This document shows, piece after piece, positions 1-8,370 of a stretch of 64,000 nt of DNA. The stretch spans positions 1 to 64,000 of the forward strand of contig CAYVRN010000008.1 in assembly GCA_964453855.1 (NCBI GenBank). Reading direction: 5' to 3'. The notes below the pieces were generated by a model, which worked only from the letters and a program-made list of their open reading frames with translations, was not told the origin of the DNA and did not search any database. A program made the position numbers and the translations under genes. Numbering within the stretch: position 1 is the first letter of the stretch; every line of letters begins with the position of its first letter. Source of the DNA: JASMHC01 sp964453855 (GTDB taxonomy: Bacteria; Pseudomonadota; Alphaproteobacteria; Rhodobacterales; Rhodobacteraceae).

Positions 1-54
1 CCCGCAACCAAAGCGTTATGAGCGCTCTGCTCTAACCAATTGAGCTACAGGCCC
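1..54 (-). tRNA. Partial tRNA with CAU anticodon (Ile2 or elongator Met)
   Basis: On the minus strand the 5' part of a tRNA starts at 54 and runs off the window edge. A seven-base acceptor arm (GGGCCTG) is followed by TA, a typical D-arm (GCTCAATTGGTTAGAGC), and an anticodon arm AGCG-CTCATAA-CGCT that gives anticodon CAU. The T arm has just begun (GCGGG) when the window ends. CAU is shared by elongator tRNA-Met and by tRNA-Ile2, whose C34 is converted to lysidine. The GC-rich G1 acceptor stem leans to Ile2, but the missing 3' half prevents a firm choice. It points away from purM. Confidence 0.85.
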
Positions 55-104
55 GCCATGAAAGAGTGTTTAGCAGTAAGCCGAGCAACGTCAAGGCTTT
101 CAGA

Positions 105-133
105 TTGCCCTTTTGCAGTTGATGGTCTAATCG
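105..133 (+). promoter_or_regulatory. Possible sigma-70 promoter of purM
   Basis: TTGCCC at 105-110 and TAATCG at 128-133 are separated by 17 bases, a good spacing for a housekeeping promoter. They lie 27 bases before the purM start codon. The match was found by eye. The -10 element is only moderate, so this is a weak prediction. Confidence 0.33.
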
Positions 134-159
134 CTGCGCAACACGAAAAGGAGTGCACC

Positions 160-1206
160 ATGACCTCGGGTAACAACGGTCTGACTTATGCGGATGCAGG
201 CGTAGATATTGATGCTGGAAACGATCTGGTCGAGCGAATAAAGCCCGCTGCCAAACGTACAGCTCGTAGTGGGGTTATGGCAGGATTGGGCGGTTTTGGA
301 GCACTGTTTGACCTTAAAGGGGCAGGATATCAGGACCCGATTCTTGTTGCGGCAACCGACGGCGTTGGCACCAAGCTGCGCATTGCTATTGATACCGGCA
401 ATGTAGATACGATCGGCATTGATCTGGTGGCAATGTGCGTGAACGATTTGGTCTGCCAGGGTGCTGAACCATTGTTTTTCCTAGACTACTTTGCAACCGG
501 TAAGCTGGAAACAGAAAGTGCTGTACGCATCATTGAAGGCATTGCCAAAGGATGCGAGCTGTCGGGATGTGCCCTGATCGGCGGTGAAACGGCTGAAATG
601 CCGGGGATGTACGAAGCAGGCGATTTCGATCTGGCCGGCTTTGCTGTCGGCGCGATGGAGCGCGGCACAGATCTACCTGCCGGCGTTGTTGCTGGTGACG
701 TGCTTCTTGGTCTGGCTTCGGATGGCGTGCACTCGAACGGATATTCTCTGGTCCGTGCTATTGTGAAAAAATCCGGTCTGGGCTGGGATGCAGATTGTCC
801 TTGGGGCGAAGGCTCTCTTGGGGCGGCCCTGCTGGCGCCGACGCGGCTCTATGTGAAGCAGGCGTTGGCGGCTGTTCAGGCTGGCGGCGTGCATGCTTTG
901 GCGCATATTACCGGCGGCGGCTTGACCGAAAACCTGCCTCGCGTTCTGCCAGAAGGTTTGGGGGCTGAAATTGATCTGAATAGCTGGACATTGCCTGCTG
1001 TGTTTCAGTGGCTTGCCGACAATGGCGGAATGGATCAGGCGGAAATGCTGAAAACCTTTAACGCCGGAATTGGCATGGTTCTTAGCGTTGCCGCAGACCA
1101 AGCCGATGCGCTTGAAGCTCTTTTAACCGAAGCCGGAGAACACGTTGTTCGCCTTGGGTCCGTAAAGGAAGGGCAGGGCGTGTCCTATTCAGGTACTCTG
1201 CTGTGA
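160..1206 (+). CDS. purM: Phosphoribosylformylglycinamidine cyclo-ligase (AIR synthetase)
   Basis: This 348-residue protein catalyses step 5 of de novo purine synthesis, the ATP-dependent closure of FGAM to aminoimidazole ribotide in the cytoplasm. The family's N-terminal ATP/FGAM-binding motif ATDGVGTKL is at residues 65-73, and the C-terminal half carries GGGLTENLPRVLP. Length is normal for PurM. The ATG at 160 has a clear AAAGGAG ribosome site. The reading frame is open further upstream to base 40, but that part has no family similarity and would overlap the tRNA. The stop codon overlaps the purN start (GTGA), so the two consecutive pathway genes are translationally coupled. Confidence 0.97.
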   Translation: MTSGNNGLTYADAGVDIDAGNDLVERIKPAAKRTARSGVMAGLGGFGALFDLKGAGYQDPILVAATDGVGTKLRIAIDTGNVDTIGIDLVAMCVNDLVCQGAEPLFFLDYFATGKLETESAVRIIEGIAKGCELSGCALIGGETAEMPGMYEAGDFDLAGFAVGAMERGTDLPAGVVAGDVLLGLASDGVHSNGYSLVRAIVKKSGLGWDADCPWGEGSLGAALLAPTRLYVKQALAAVQAGGVHALAHITGGGLTENLPRVLPEGLGAEIDLNSWTLPAVFQWLADNGGMDQAEMLKTFNAGIGMVLSVAADQADALEALLTEAGEHVVRLGSVKEGQGVSYSGTLL

Positions 1207-1787
1207 CTTTGAGGGTCGCCATCCTGATTTCGGGCGGCGGCTCGAATATGGTCAAGCTTGTAGAAAGTATGACCGGCGATCATCCGGCACGTCCCGTATT
1301 GGTGTTTGCCAACAAGCCAGAGGCGGGTGGATTGTCCAAAGCTCAAGCGCTGGGGCTCCCGACGGCCTGCGTTGATCACCGCCCGTTCGGAAAAGATCGC
1401 GCCGCGTTCGAGCACGAGATGGAAAAGTATCTACTGGCGGCAGACACGGATATTATCTGTCACGCAGGATTTATGCGAATTCTGACCCCAGAGTTTTCGC
1501 GGCGCTGGGCGGGTAGGATGCTGAACATCCATCCGTCTTTGCTACCCAAATACCCGGGCCTGAATACTCATGCCCGTGCGATTGAAGCTGGAGACAACGA
1601 AGCGGGTTGCTCGATTCATATCGTGACCGAAATTTTGGACGATGGGCCCATTCTGGCGCAGGCTAGAGTGCCCATTTTGGATGATGATACCGCAGATACT
1701 TTAGCGGCGCGTGTGCTGGTAGAAGAGCATAAGCTTTACCCCAAAGTCCTGCGCGAATTCGCCGAGGACATGACGACAAGTCGATAG
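1203..1787 (+). CDS. purN: Phosphoribosylglycinamide formyltransferase
   Basis: PurN transfers a formyl group from 10-formyl-tetrahydrofolate to GAR, step 3 of purine synthesis. The 194 residues show the N-terminal ISGGGSN phosphate-binding loop and the catalytic set N108 and H110 (in NIHPSLLP) and D146 (in LDDGPI). The start is a GTG overlapping the purM stop, and the frame offers no better ATG nearby. It ends about 75 bases before rnd. The purM-purN pairing is common in alphaproteobacteria. Confidence 0.97.
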   Translation: MTLRVAILISGGGSNMVKLVESMTGDHPARPVLVFANKPEAGGLSKAQALGLPTACVDHRPFGKDRAAFEHEMEKYLLAADTDIICHAGFMRILTPEFSRRWAGRMLNIHPSLLPKYPGLNTHARAIEAGDNEAGCSIHIVTEILDDGPILAQARVPILDDDTADTLAARVLVEEHKLYPKVLREFAEDMTTSR

Positions 1788-1863
1788 GCTCTGACCCGTT
1801 TGCTATGCCTTTACATAACGGCTATACGGCGGTGGATTAGCGTTCCTAACTTTCTTGGTATCT

Positions 1864-3021
1864 ATGAAGACAATAACATCGACGGAAGAGCTCGCTGAGT
1901 TCTGTGAATACGCCAGTGGGTTCGACTATGTGACGGTCGATACCGAATTTCTTCGGGAACGGACTTATTATTCCAAGCTTTGCCTTATACAGCTTGCCGT
2001 GGCTGGTGACGGAAATGACGATGCCGTTCTGGTGGATCCGTTAGCCGATGGTCTGTCGCTTGCCCCACTTTACGAGCTTTTTCGCAATCAAGCTGTCGTC
2101 AAAGTGTTTCACGCCGCACGGCAAGACCTTGAGATTTTCTACGTCGACGCGGGTTTTGTTCCTTCGCCGTTGTTTGACACTCAGGTTGCTGCAATGGTTT
2201 GCGGCTTTGGCGAACAGGTCGGATACGAAACCCTTGTGCGCAAGATTGCGAAAGAAGCGCTTGATAAAAGCTCGCGGTTTACCGATTGGTCGCGGCGTCC
2301 GCTCACCGAGGCGCAGGCGACATATGCATTGGCTGATGTAACGCATCTTCGTACGATTTACGAATTCTTGCGTAATCAGTTGCGTAATACCGGACGAGAA
2401 AAATGGCTTCGTGAAGAGCTAGAAATTTTGACCGATGCCGAGACCTACATTGTGCATCCAGAAAATGCATGGAGGCGGGTAAAGACCCGCACGAATTCCG
2501 GAAAGTTTTTGGCGATTGTTCGGGAGCTGGCGCATTTCCGCGAAGCCTATGCGCAGGAAAACGACGTGCCCAGAAGCCGTGTTTTCAAGGACGATGCGCT
2601 GGTTGAATTGGCGTCGACCAAGCCAAAGAACCATCAAGATCTCGGCCGCTCGCGCCTTTTGCTGCGCGAGGCACGCAAAGGTGTCATTGCCGACGGGATA
2701 CTTGCCGCGGTTGCTAAGGGCGTCGCATGCCCCCCCGAAAATGCCCCGAAACCGGATACATCGCGCGACAAATTGCAGGTAAATCCTGCCTTGGCGGATT
2801 TGCTGCGGGTGCTTCTTAAGGCGAAAACTGAAGAAACCGGCGTTGCGCAAAAGCTGATCGCCTCAGCGGCTGATTTAGACAGTATTGCCGCTGGATTGCG
2901 CGATATCCCTGCGTTGAAAGGATGGCGCAAAGAGGTTTTTGGCGAAGATGCTTTGCGCTTGTGCAACGGTGAAATCGCCTTGTCTGCGCGTGGTAGCAAC
3001 ATCAAAATCGTAAAACTCTGA
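1864..3021 (+). CDS. rnd: Ribonuclease D
   Basis: This is a 385-residue 3'-5' exoribonuclease that trims tRNA precursors and other structured RNAs. The DEDDy nuclease domain fills residues 1 to about 190. The first acidic pair is VDTEF (D26, E28), the second Asp is in FHAARQD (D88), and the Tyr/Asp motif is ATYALADVTHL. A HRDC domain follows at about 210-290 (FREAYAQENDVPRSR), and a shorter C-terminal helical region ends the protein. The ATG at 1864 is preferred to a TTG nine bases earlier because the protein then begins with the family's usual MKTITSTEEL. It appears monocistronic. Confidence 0.96.
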   Translation: MKTITSTEELAEFCEYASGFDYVTVDTEFLRERTYYSKLCLIQLAVAGDGNDDAVLVDPLADGLSLAPLYELFRNQAVVKVFHAARQDLEIFYVDAGFVPSPLFDTQVAAMVCGFGEQVGYETLVRKIAKEALDKSSRFTDWSRRPLTEAQATYALADVTHLRTIYEFLRNQLRNTGREKWLREELEILTDAETYIVHPENAWRRVKTRTNSGKFLAIVRELAHFREAYAQENDVPRSRVFKDDALVELASTKPKNHQDLGRSRLLLREARKGVIADGILAAVAKGVACPPENAPKPDTSRDKLQVNPALADLLRVLLKAKTEETGVAQKLIASAADLDSIAAGLRDIPALKGWRKEVFGEDALRLCNGEIALSARGSNIKIVKL

Positions 3022-3083
3022 TCTGGTCACTGGACGTATCCGGTCAGGGAACCTAGATCCGCTAGGAAAGCAGGAGTACTTCC

Positions 3084-3491
3084 ATGTCTGAAGCCTTTGA
3101 AGAAATCGTTGAAGATTTTGAATTTCTGGACGATTGGGAAGATCGCTATCGCCATGTGATCGACATGGGCAAAGCGATGGAGCCCTTGGAAGAGGCTTTG
3201 AAAGTCGAAATGAACAAGGTCCACGGCTGCGCTAGCCAAGTGTGGCTCTATCCACAGATCGAAGGCGGTGTGTTCGGCTTTAAAGGCGATAGTGACGCCA
3301 TGATCGTACGCGGATTAATCGCCGTTCTGGCAGCGCTATACAATGGCGTTCCGGTTGCCGAAGCTGCGAAAATCAATGCAGCTGAAGAACTTTCCCGCCT
3401 TGGCTTGCAAGAGAACCTCTCGTCGCAACGCTCGAACGGGCTGAGGTCGATGGTGGAAAGGCTGAAGATGCTTGCGGAAGCGGCCGTTTAG
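3084..3491 (+). CDS. sufE: SufE-type sulfur acceptor
   Basis: SufE takes persulfide sulfur from the cysteine desulfurase SufS and hands it to the SufBCD scaffold for Fe-S cluster assembly. The 135-residue protein has the conserved KVHGCASQVWLYP segment, with the acceptor cysteine at residue 49. An AGGAG site lies just before the ATG. It stands alone here, away from any suf operon, which is usual in Rhodobacterales. A convergent ABC permease gene ends two bases after its stop. Confidence 0.95.
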   Translation: MSEAFEEIVEDFEFLDDWEDRYRHVIDMGKAMEPLEEALKVEMNKVHGCASQVWLYPQIEGGVFGFKGDSDAMIVRGLIAVLAALYNGVPVAEAAKINAAEELSRLGLQENLSSQRSNGLRSMVERLKMLAEAAV

Positions 3492-3492
3492 A

Positions 3493-4299
3493 TTAACGGA
3501 TCAAATTGGGTCGAATACGAAGCTTCCGGCGGGCTTCCTGTGGCAAATGCTTGTTCAACCGCTTGTTCACCCAGCCGAATATTCCGATCACGACCAATGT
3601 GAGCAGAATAAAGTAGCCCGCCAAAATTGGGTAGGGGATGAACGGATTGAACGTTTTGTCCGCAAAATAGCTGGCATAGTACAGCGCGTCGCCCTTCTGT
3701 TGCCGCGCTGGGAAACCCGAGAAAAACACCAGTGTTGTGGCATGAAACAAGAATATTGCTTCGTTAGTGTAGGCTGGCCAGGCCAAACGTAACATCGTAG
3801 GCCAAGTTATTTTCTTGAATCGAGAAAACCCAGAAAAGCCGTACGCATCAGCGGCTTCTGTATCAGATTTAGGAATTGATAGCAGCGCCCCGTAAAAGAT
3901 TTCACCAGTATAGGCGGCAGTGTTCAGGAACAACACGACCAACGCACCCAGCCATGCCGACGTAAAGGGCGAGAAAAACGGGGCGACCGATTTCAGGCTG
4001 AGGAACAGAAAATAAGCAAAGAAAAACTGGATGAAGAGTGGCGATCCCCGAAAGATAAATATGAACCACTCGCTGGGTTTGCGCAGCAAGACGTTACTTG
4101 AGGCTTTGCCCAACGCCACCACGGTTGCAAAGAAGAATCCCGACAGAAGGGCCACCAGCCCAAAGTATATGTTCCACAGCATGCCCGAGCCTATCAGAAC
4201 AAACTGTTGGCAAACCGTGAAATCGCTGCGTGGTAACAAGCGTTCCCCGAACCCGATCGAGCGAAAGGCGTAATCCGCGATGGTTTCCCAGCAACTCAT
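3493..4299 (-). CDS. Polar amino-acid ABC transporter permease (HisM/ArtM-like)
   Basis: This 268-residue inner-membrane subunit is the last gene of a four-gene importer operon. Several hydrophobic segments are visible. The cytoplasmic coupling loop with the EAA-type motif (DTEAADAYGFSGFSRFK) lies around residues 150-170, as in HisM and ArtM. Its start overlaps the stop of the preceding permease by four bases (ATGA), so the two permeases are probably made in equal amounts and form a heterodimer. Substrate is not determined by sequence alone; the operon resembles histidine/lysine/arginine/ornithine or opine importers. Confidence 0.9.
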   Translation of the reverse strand: MSCWETIADYAFRSIGFGERLLPRSDFTVCQQFVLIGSGMLWNIYFGLVALLSGFFFATVVALGKASSNVLLRKPSEWFIFIFRGSPLFIQFFFAYFLFLSLKSVAPFFSPFTSAWLGALVVLFLNTAAYTGEIFYGALLSIPKSDTEAADAYGFSGFSRFKKITWPTMLRLAWPAYTNEAIFLFHATTLVFFSGFPARQQKGDALYYASYFADKTFNPFIPYPILAGYFILLTLVVIGIFGWVNKRLNKHLPQEARRKLRIRPNLIR

Positions 4300-5180
4300 A
4301 CCGCGGCCTTTCTTTGTGCTTCACCGCCTGCAGTGGCTTGACTGTGTGTGAGACGCTTCATGATCTTGTCCAACACCACTTCAGAGACTTTGGTGAAAGC
4401 CAGATAAAACACAAGAAGGGCAAGGAAATACCAAATGCGCCAATCGCCATGTGGATAAGCGGTAAATTTCGGGCTTTTTGTGCTACCCAAGTCGCGGGCC
4501 CAGTACACGATGTCTTCGATACCAAGCAGGAATAACAGTGGCGTTGCCTTGATCAGAACCATCCACAGGTTAGACAAACCGGGTAACGCATAGACCCACA
4601 TCTGCGGCACCAGAATGCGCCAGAAGGTCTGTCGATGGGTCATTCCATAGGCTTCGGCAGTCTCAAGCTGGGCACGGGGAACTGCCCGCATGGCGCCATA
4701 TAGGACATTGGCTGCAAAGGCCCCGAAGACGATCGAGAAGGTTAGAACCGCAAGAAAGAAACCGTAGGTCTCGTGGATCCATTGCGGAGCGTTTCCAAGC
4801 GGCAATTTGGCGGCCTGACAGACGATAAAGTCATTACCTTGCCGGATCGGTTGGTCCCAATCAGGGCAAAGCGCTTTGTGCCTGAGGTATTCAAAGGCTT
4901 GATCTAGAGCGATCACAAAAAACAAGAAAAACGCGATGTCAGGAACACCGCGGACAACAGCGATATACCCTTTACCGAACCAGCGAAGTGGGCCGAACCG
5001 AGCGCGTGCCATTGACGCTGCGCCAAAGCCAAACGCAAGCGCGGTCGGCGCAGTAATTGCCAGCAAAATCAGCACCACCCCGAACGATTTATAAAACGCG
5101 AATTGCTTGCCGATTGTCAAATAACAGGCAAGCCATTGGAAATTTCCAAGTGTTTCGGGGTTTGTGCAAAATTCAAACAT
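4296..5180 (-). CDS. Polar amino-acid ABC transporter permease (HisQ-like)
   Basis: This 294-residue membrane subunit pairs with the permease encoded just downstream. The EAA loop reads ETAEAYGMTHRQTFWRILVP, and the PDIAFFLFFVIAL segment is typical of the HisMQ family. Compared with short HisQ proteins it carries an extra hydrophilic stretch of about 40 residues between two membrane segments (around 105-145, including CPDW and IVCQ), probably periplasmic. The gene begins after an intercistronic hairpin that separates it from the binding-protein gene. Confidence 0.9.
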   Translation of the reverse strand: MFEFCTNPETLGNFQWLACYLTIGKQFAFYKSFGVVLILLAITAPTALAFGFGAASMARARFGPLRWFGKGYIAVVRGVPDIAFFLFFVIALDQAFEYLRHKALCPDWDQPIRQGNDFIVCQAAKLPLGNAPQWIHETYGFFLAVLTFSIVFGAFAANVLYGAMRAVPRAQLETAEAYGMTHRQTFWRILVPQMWVYALPGLSNLWMVLIKATPLLFLLGIEDIVYWARDLGSTKSPKFTAYPHGDWRIWYFLALLVFYLAFTKVSEVVLDKIMKRLTHSQATAGGEAQRKAAV

Positions 5181-5191
5181 AACATGTGTGG

Positions 5192-5218
5192 GGCTCGTAC
5201 GGGTAACCCGTACGAGCC
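5192..5218 (-). terminator. Intercistronic hairpin between binding-protein and permease genes
   Basis: A perfect 12-bp inverted repeat (GGCTCGTACGGG, loop TAA, then its complement) lies between the stop of the substrate-binding protein gene and the first permease start. No T-run follows on the minus strand, so full termination is unlikely. Such hairpins in ABC import operons typically protect the upstream binding-protein message or attenuate the permease message, giving an excess of binding protein. Confidence 0.75.
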
Positions 5219-5225
5219 GACAGTA

Positions 5226-5948
5226 TTACTGCCAAGTAGAAGCGACTTCCCATTTCTCGATCAACGCGTTCAGGCTGCCGTCGTCTTTCATCGACTGGAT
5301 GGCTGCATTGAACTTCTCGCGCAGCTCGCTATCGCTTTCGCGAACGCCAATTCCGACGCCACCGCCGATTTGCTCGGTGCGCTCAAGCATGACCAAGCCG
5401 TCCTGGCCTGCAAATGCATCGAGATAGCTTTTGTCTGCAAGAACAGCATCCGCTTCACCATTTCGAACGGCTGCGACGGTTTCTTCTGGTGTTGCAAATT
5501 CGATCAAAGCCCAGCCGGCGTTTGCGACATAGGCGGCCTGAATAGTCGAGGTCTGCGCGGCGATGACACCGGTGGTCACGTCTACGTCAGCAGACAGGGC
5601 CAGGAAAGAAGACGGATCCGGCGGAGTGTAGGCTTGGGTAAAGTCGATGACCTCATCGCGCTCGTCGGTGATCGACATGCCTGCGATGATGGTGTCGTAG
5701 TTACCCGACACAAGGTTCGGGATGATCGAATCCCACTCGTTAGTGACCCATTCACAGGTCAACTCAGCGCGTGCGCACAACTCGTCGCCCAAATCGCGCT
5801 CAAAACCATCAACTTCGCCAGCGTCGTTGATAAAGTTCCACGGCGCATACGCGCCTTCGGTGCCCATGCGGACAACCGAGTGGCTGCCTGCAACCGCAGC
5901 ACCGGCAGTAAGGGCCAAGACGGCCGTAGTTAGGATGAGTTTTTTCAT
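5226..5948 (-). CDS. Periplasmic amino-acid-binding protein of the ABC importer
   Basis: This 240-residue solute-binding protein (family 3, SBP_bac_3) captures the amino acid in the periplasm. A classic signal peptide starts MKKLILTTAVLALTAGAAVAG. The mature part begins with VRMGTEGAYAPWNF and contains GMSITDERDEVIDFTQAY, hallmarks of the family that includes HisJ, ArgT and OccT. The ATG at 5948 has a strong AGGGAGAAAAAG ribosome site; the frame continues upstream but without similarity. It follows the ATPase gene by 16 bases and precedes the hairpin and the permeases. Confidence 0.93.
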   Translation of the reverse strand: MKKLILTTAVLALTAGAAVAGSHSVVRMGTEGAYAPWNFINDAGEVDGFERDLGDELCARAELTCEWVTNEWDSIIPNLVSGNYDTIIAGMSITDERDEVIDFTQAYTPPDPSSFLALSADVDVTTGVIAAQTSTIQAAYVANAGWALIEFATPEETVAAVRNGEADAVLADKSYLDAFAGQDGLVMLERTEQIGGGVGIGVRESDSELREKFNAAIQSMKDDGSLNALIEKWEVASTWQ

Positions 5949-5964
5949 CTTTTTCTCCCTAGGT

Positions 5965-6741
5965 TTACAAATGTGACGTTGCAGAGAGGAATCCCCGCAA
6001 GCGTTCTGTTTGTGGCGACCCGAATAGACTTTCAGGTGGCCCTTGCTCTTCAATGCGGCCCTGATGCAGGAAGACGACATGATCCGAGACATCAGAGGCC
6101 ATTTTCATATCGTGGGTGACAAGCAACATTGTACGTCCTTCGGCCGCGAGGTCTTTTATGACCTTCACGACCTCTTGCTCAAGCTCAGGATCTAAGGCTG
6201 ATGTCGGCTCGTCAAAAAGCAGCGCTTCTGGCTCCATACATAGCGCGCGGGCAATCGCTGCTCGTTGTTGCTGTCCACCGGAAAGCTGTGCAGGCCAAGC
6301 ATCGCATTTGTCGCCAATGCCGACTTTCGCAAGATACTTTCTGGCCGCAACCTCGACCTCGTCCTTGTCGCGCCCCAGAACGGTCACGGGCGCTTCCATG
6401 ACGTTCTGAAGAATCGTCATATGAGACCACAAGTTGAACTGCTGAAACACCATCGAAAGGTTGGTGCGAATTCTCAGGACTTGCTTCGGATCCGCGGGTC
6501 GGCGATGCAGGCCCGTACCGGACCAAAGAACAGGCTCACCTTTGAAAAATACATCGCCTTGCTGGCTATCTTCCAATAGGTTCGCGCAGCGTAAGAGTGT
6601 GGATTTGCCAGAGCCGGATGAACCGATCAACGAGACGACATCACCTTTGCGCGCCGAAATATCGACACCTTTCAAAACCTCTAAATCTCCATATCTCTTA
6701 TGAAGATTTGTGATTTCTATGACCGGTGTGTCTTCGACCAT
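5965..6741 (-). CDS. Amino-acid ABC transporter ATPase (HisP-like)
   Basis: This is the 258-residue cytoplasmic motor of the importer. Walker A is GSSGSGKST (about residues 37-45), the Q-loop region is VFQQFNLW, the signature is LSGGQQQR, Walker B is ALLFDEP, and the switch His is in VTHDM. The insertion WSGTGLHRRPADPKQVLRIR between the first strands is characteristic of the HisP/OccP subgroup. It is the first gene of the minus-strand operon ATPase, binding protein, permease, permease. The 114 bases upstream should hold the operon promoter, but I see no convincing -35/-10 pair there. Confidence 0.94.
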   Translation of the reverse strand: MVEDTPVIEITNLHKRYGDLEVLKGVDISARKGDVVSLIGSSGSGKSTLLRCANLLEDSQQGDVFFKGEPVLWSGTGLHRRPADPKQVLRIRTNLSMVFQQFNLWSHMTILQNVMEAPVTVLGRDKDEVEVAARKYLAKVGIGDKCDAWPAQLSGGQQQRAAIARALCMEPEALLFDEPTSALDPELEQEVVKVIKDLAAEGRTMLLVTHDMKMASDVSDHVVFLHQGRIEEQGPPESLFGSPQTERLRGFLSATSHL

Positions 6742-6855
6742 TACTTCCCCGCGCTTTTACCGCACCATTATCGGTGTACTGATATTGCTATCGTATATGC
6801 AGTTTGCAGCTTGGCAAACAGAATACGACACAGCAAAGATTTCAAGGGCAATCCT

Positions 6856-7581
6856 CTATTCAGGCGGCATAGGTACCGTAAGGTAATCTTGCTGAGATAT
6901 CTGAATGAAGTCCTTTAGAAGTAACAGTGACTTCGAGTTCGAAGACAGGTTTTCGATTGCGCGTTTAACGGCATCCTCTAGGGCGGCAGTTTTTCCGTGC
7001 TGTGCGGTGATAAACGGCAGTCCTGGTGTAGGTTTGGTGTGGGCAAGAACGGTCAGTCGCGAGGCGAACTCATCATGACGGCGGATAATGTTCCAAGTCA
7101 CAATATCCAATGAGGCAATATCAGCGCCCCCCTCGGCCACCATTTGTGCCGAGGCACGGTGGCCACCACTCTCTATAAGTGATTTTGGGTGCGCTGCAGG
7201 GGGTATGTATTCCCAAAAAGCGGCCCATCCAGACTGAGAGCCGCGCTCATTGTATGCGAACCGAAGGGATGAAAGTTCTTCAAGGTCCGGAGGGCACTCG
7301 GATCGCCCCACAATGACACTTTGATAATATCCTGGCGGGCACCCCTTAACTCCGTAGTCTGGCGTTCCCACAAGTGATACCGCTTTATAAAGTCTCGACC
7401 GATAAGGTAACCCGCAGGTCTGGGCGAGCAATAAGTCGGGTGACAACCAGACACCCCAAGCATCCAGGTCCGTCGCCCGCTGCGTTGGTCCGAAGCCAAG
7501 GTTGTCACGGACCAACGCCCAAAATTCATCATTTGCTTCGGCAAGCTCGGGCCTGTCATACATGCCGAGCCACGCAATCAT
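6856..7581 (-). CDS. PhnD-like substrate-binding domain protein without signal peptide
   Basis: The 241 residues match the PhnD/SsuA-like fold seen in phosphate/phosphonate binding proteins (PF12974 type). Recognisable parts are FWALVRDNLGF, a segment ending LLAQTCGLPYRS and the motif SALRFAYNE-like SSLRFAYNERGSQSG. The protein begins MIAWLGMYDRPEL with no signal peptide or lipobox, and no permease or ATPase gene adjoins it. A cytoplasmic ligand-sensing role is therefore as likely as transport. Its ATG overlaps the stop of the TerB-like gene by four bases, so the two are co-translated. The ligand is unknown. Confidence 0.78.
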   Translation of the reverse strand: MIAWLGMYDRPELAEANDEFWALVRDNLGFGPTQRATDLDAWGVWLSPDLLLAQTCGLPYRSRLYKAVSLVGTPDYGVKGCPPGYYQSVIVGRSECPPDLEELSSLRFAYNERGSQSGWAAFWEYIPPAAHPKSLIESGGHRASAQMVAEGGADIASLDIVTWNIIRRHDEFASRLTVLAHTKPTPGLPFITAQHGKTAALEDAVKRAIENLSSNSKSLLLLKDFIQISQQDYLTVPMPPE

Positions 7582-8015
7582 GACTGGCTGACCCTTTGCC
7601 GCGCAAGCGCACTGTCACGATCGTTGATACCCAAAAGGTTTGACGTCAGCCGCAGTAAGCTATCTTCTTCGGGGTCGCGGTTACCATCCGCCAAAACCAC
7701 CTGCCACAACGCTTCGATCACACCAATTCGGTCTTCGTAGGGCACGGCTTCTTTGATCGCGCGTGTAAATTGCACTGTGTCAGCCGCGATTTTTTCAGCC
7801 TCTTCTGCCTGTCTGCGCAAACCAGCGGCTTCGAAAGGCGATAGCCCATATCTGGCGATGTTGATGCGATCTATCTGGGCTGCTTCATCATCGTCATAAA
7901 ACTCGTCTGCTCGGGCCACCCGAACCAGAAGGGCGGTTAACGCAAGACGCGCGTCCTGATCGGGCAGGGGCGTGGCATGTCCTCCAAGGACAGATGTCAG
8001 TAATTTGGAAAGCAT
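7578..8015 (-). CDS. TerB-like (tellurite-resistance B domain) protein
   Basis: This 145-residue all-helical protein has the TerB-type features: an acidic loop ARADEFYDDDEAAQID near residues 34-49 and a second similar loop VVLADGNRDPEEDSLL near 106-121, about 70 residues apart. Such paired acidic helices may bind metal. TerB-domain proteins are widespread and most have no role in tellurite resistance. It is translationally coupled to the PhnD-like gene downstream, which suggests a shared job that cannot be named from sequence. A DUF1330 gene ends three bases upstream of its start. Confidence 0.8.
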   Translation of the reverse strand: MLSKLLTSVLGGHATPLPDQDARLALTALLVRVARADEFYDDDEAAQIDRINIARYGLSPFEAAGLRRQAEEAEKIAADTVQFTRAIKEAVPYEDRIGVIEALWQVVLADGNRDPEEDSLLRLTSNLLGINDRDSALARQRVSQS

Positions 8016-8018
8016 GGT

Positions 8019-8312
8019 TTAACCGTCATATCCCTCAACGATCACTAGATTTGACTCTGATACGGGTAGACGAATGGCAAGTGCCGCTTGATATTCGGCA
8101 GAGTTGTAACATGCGACGGCGTCTTCGTATGACGGAAATTCGATCACGACAGTTCGGGGAAAGGCTGTTCCCTCTACAATGGTTTGCTGGCCGCCCCGCA
8201 CCAGAAATCTGGCGTGATACTTGGCAAAAGGCGCTGCATTTGCTGCCTTATATGCTTCGTATTCTTCGGCGTCATGCACGATATTGTTTGCAATCCAATA
8301 GCCTTTTGCCAT
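8019..8312 (-). CDS. DUF1330 family protein
   Basis: The 97-residue protein has the ferredoxin-like dimeric alpha/beta barrel pattern of DUF1330 (GYWIANNIV, YEAYKAANAAPFAKYHARFLVRGG split across the fold, and a C-terminal YNSAEYQAAL segment). Family members are small cytoplasmic proteins of unknown function. The start at 8312 gives the canonical MAKGYW beginning and has an AAGGGGG ribosome site; the frame is open further upstream without similarity. It is followed at once by the TerB-like gene, so the three genes DUF1330, terB-like and phnD-like probably form one transcript. Confidence 0.88.
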   Translation of the reverse strand: MAKGYWIANNIVHDAEEYEAYKAANAAPFAKYHARFLVRGGQQTIVEGTAFPRTVVIEFPSYEDAVACYNSAEYQAALAIRLPVSESNLVIVEGYDG

Positions 8313-8370
8313 TTTGCGTTCCCCCTTTTCGTTGATAAAGAAGTGTTCTTTCACTCCCCAAAGGTCAAGG

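Noticed and set aside
5103..5933. 276-codon plus-strand open frame across the amino-acid ABC genes
   Set aside because: It lies antisense to the clearly recognisable binding-protein and permease genes and its translation has no domain pattern. High GC third positions create such shadow frames.
7578..8015. Tellurite resistance function for the TerB-like gene
   Set aside because: No terC, terD, terE or terZ genes are present; TerB domains are common outside resistance clusters.
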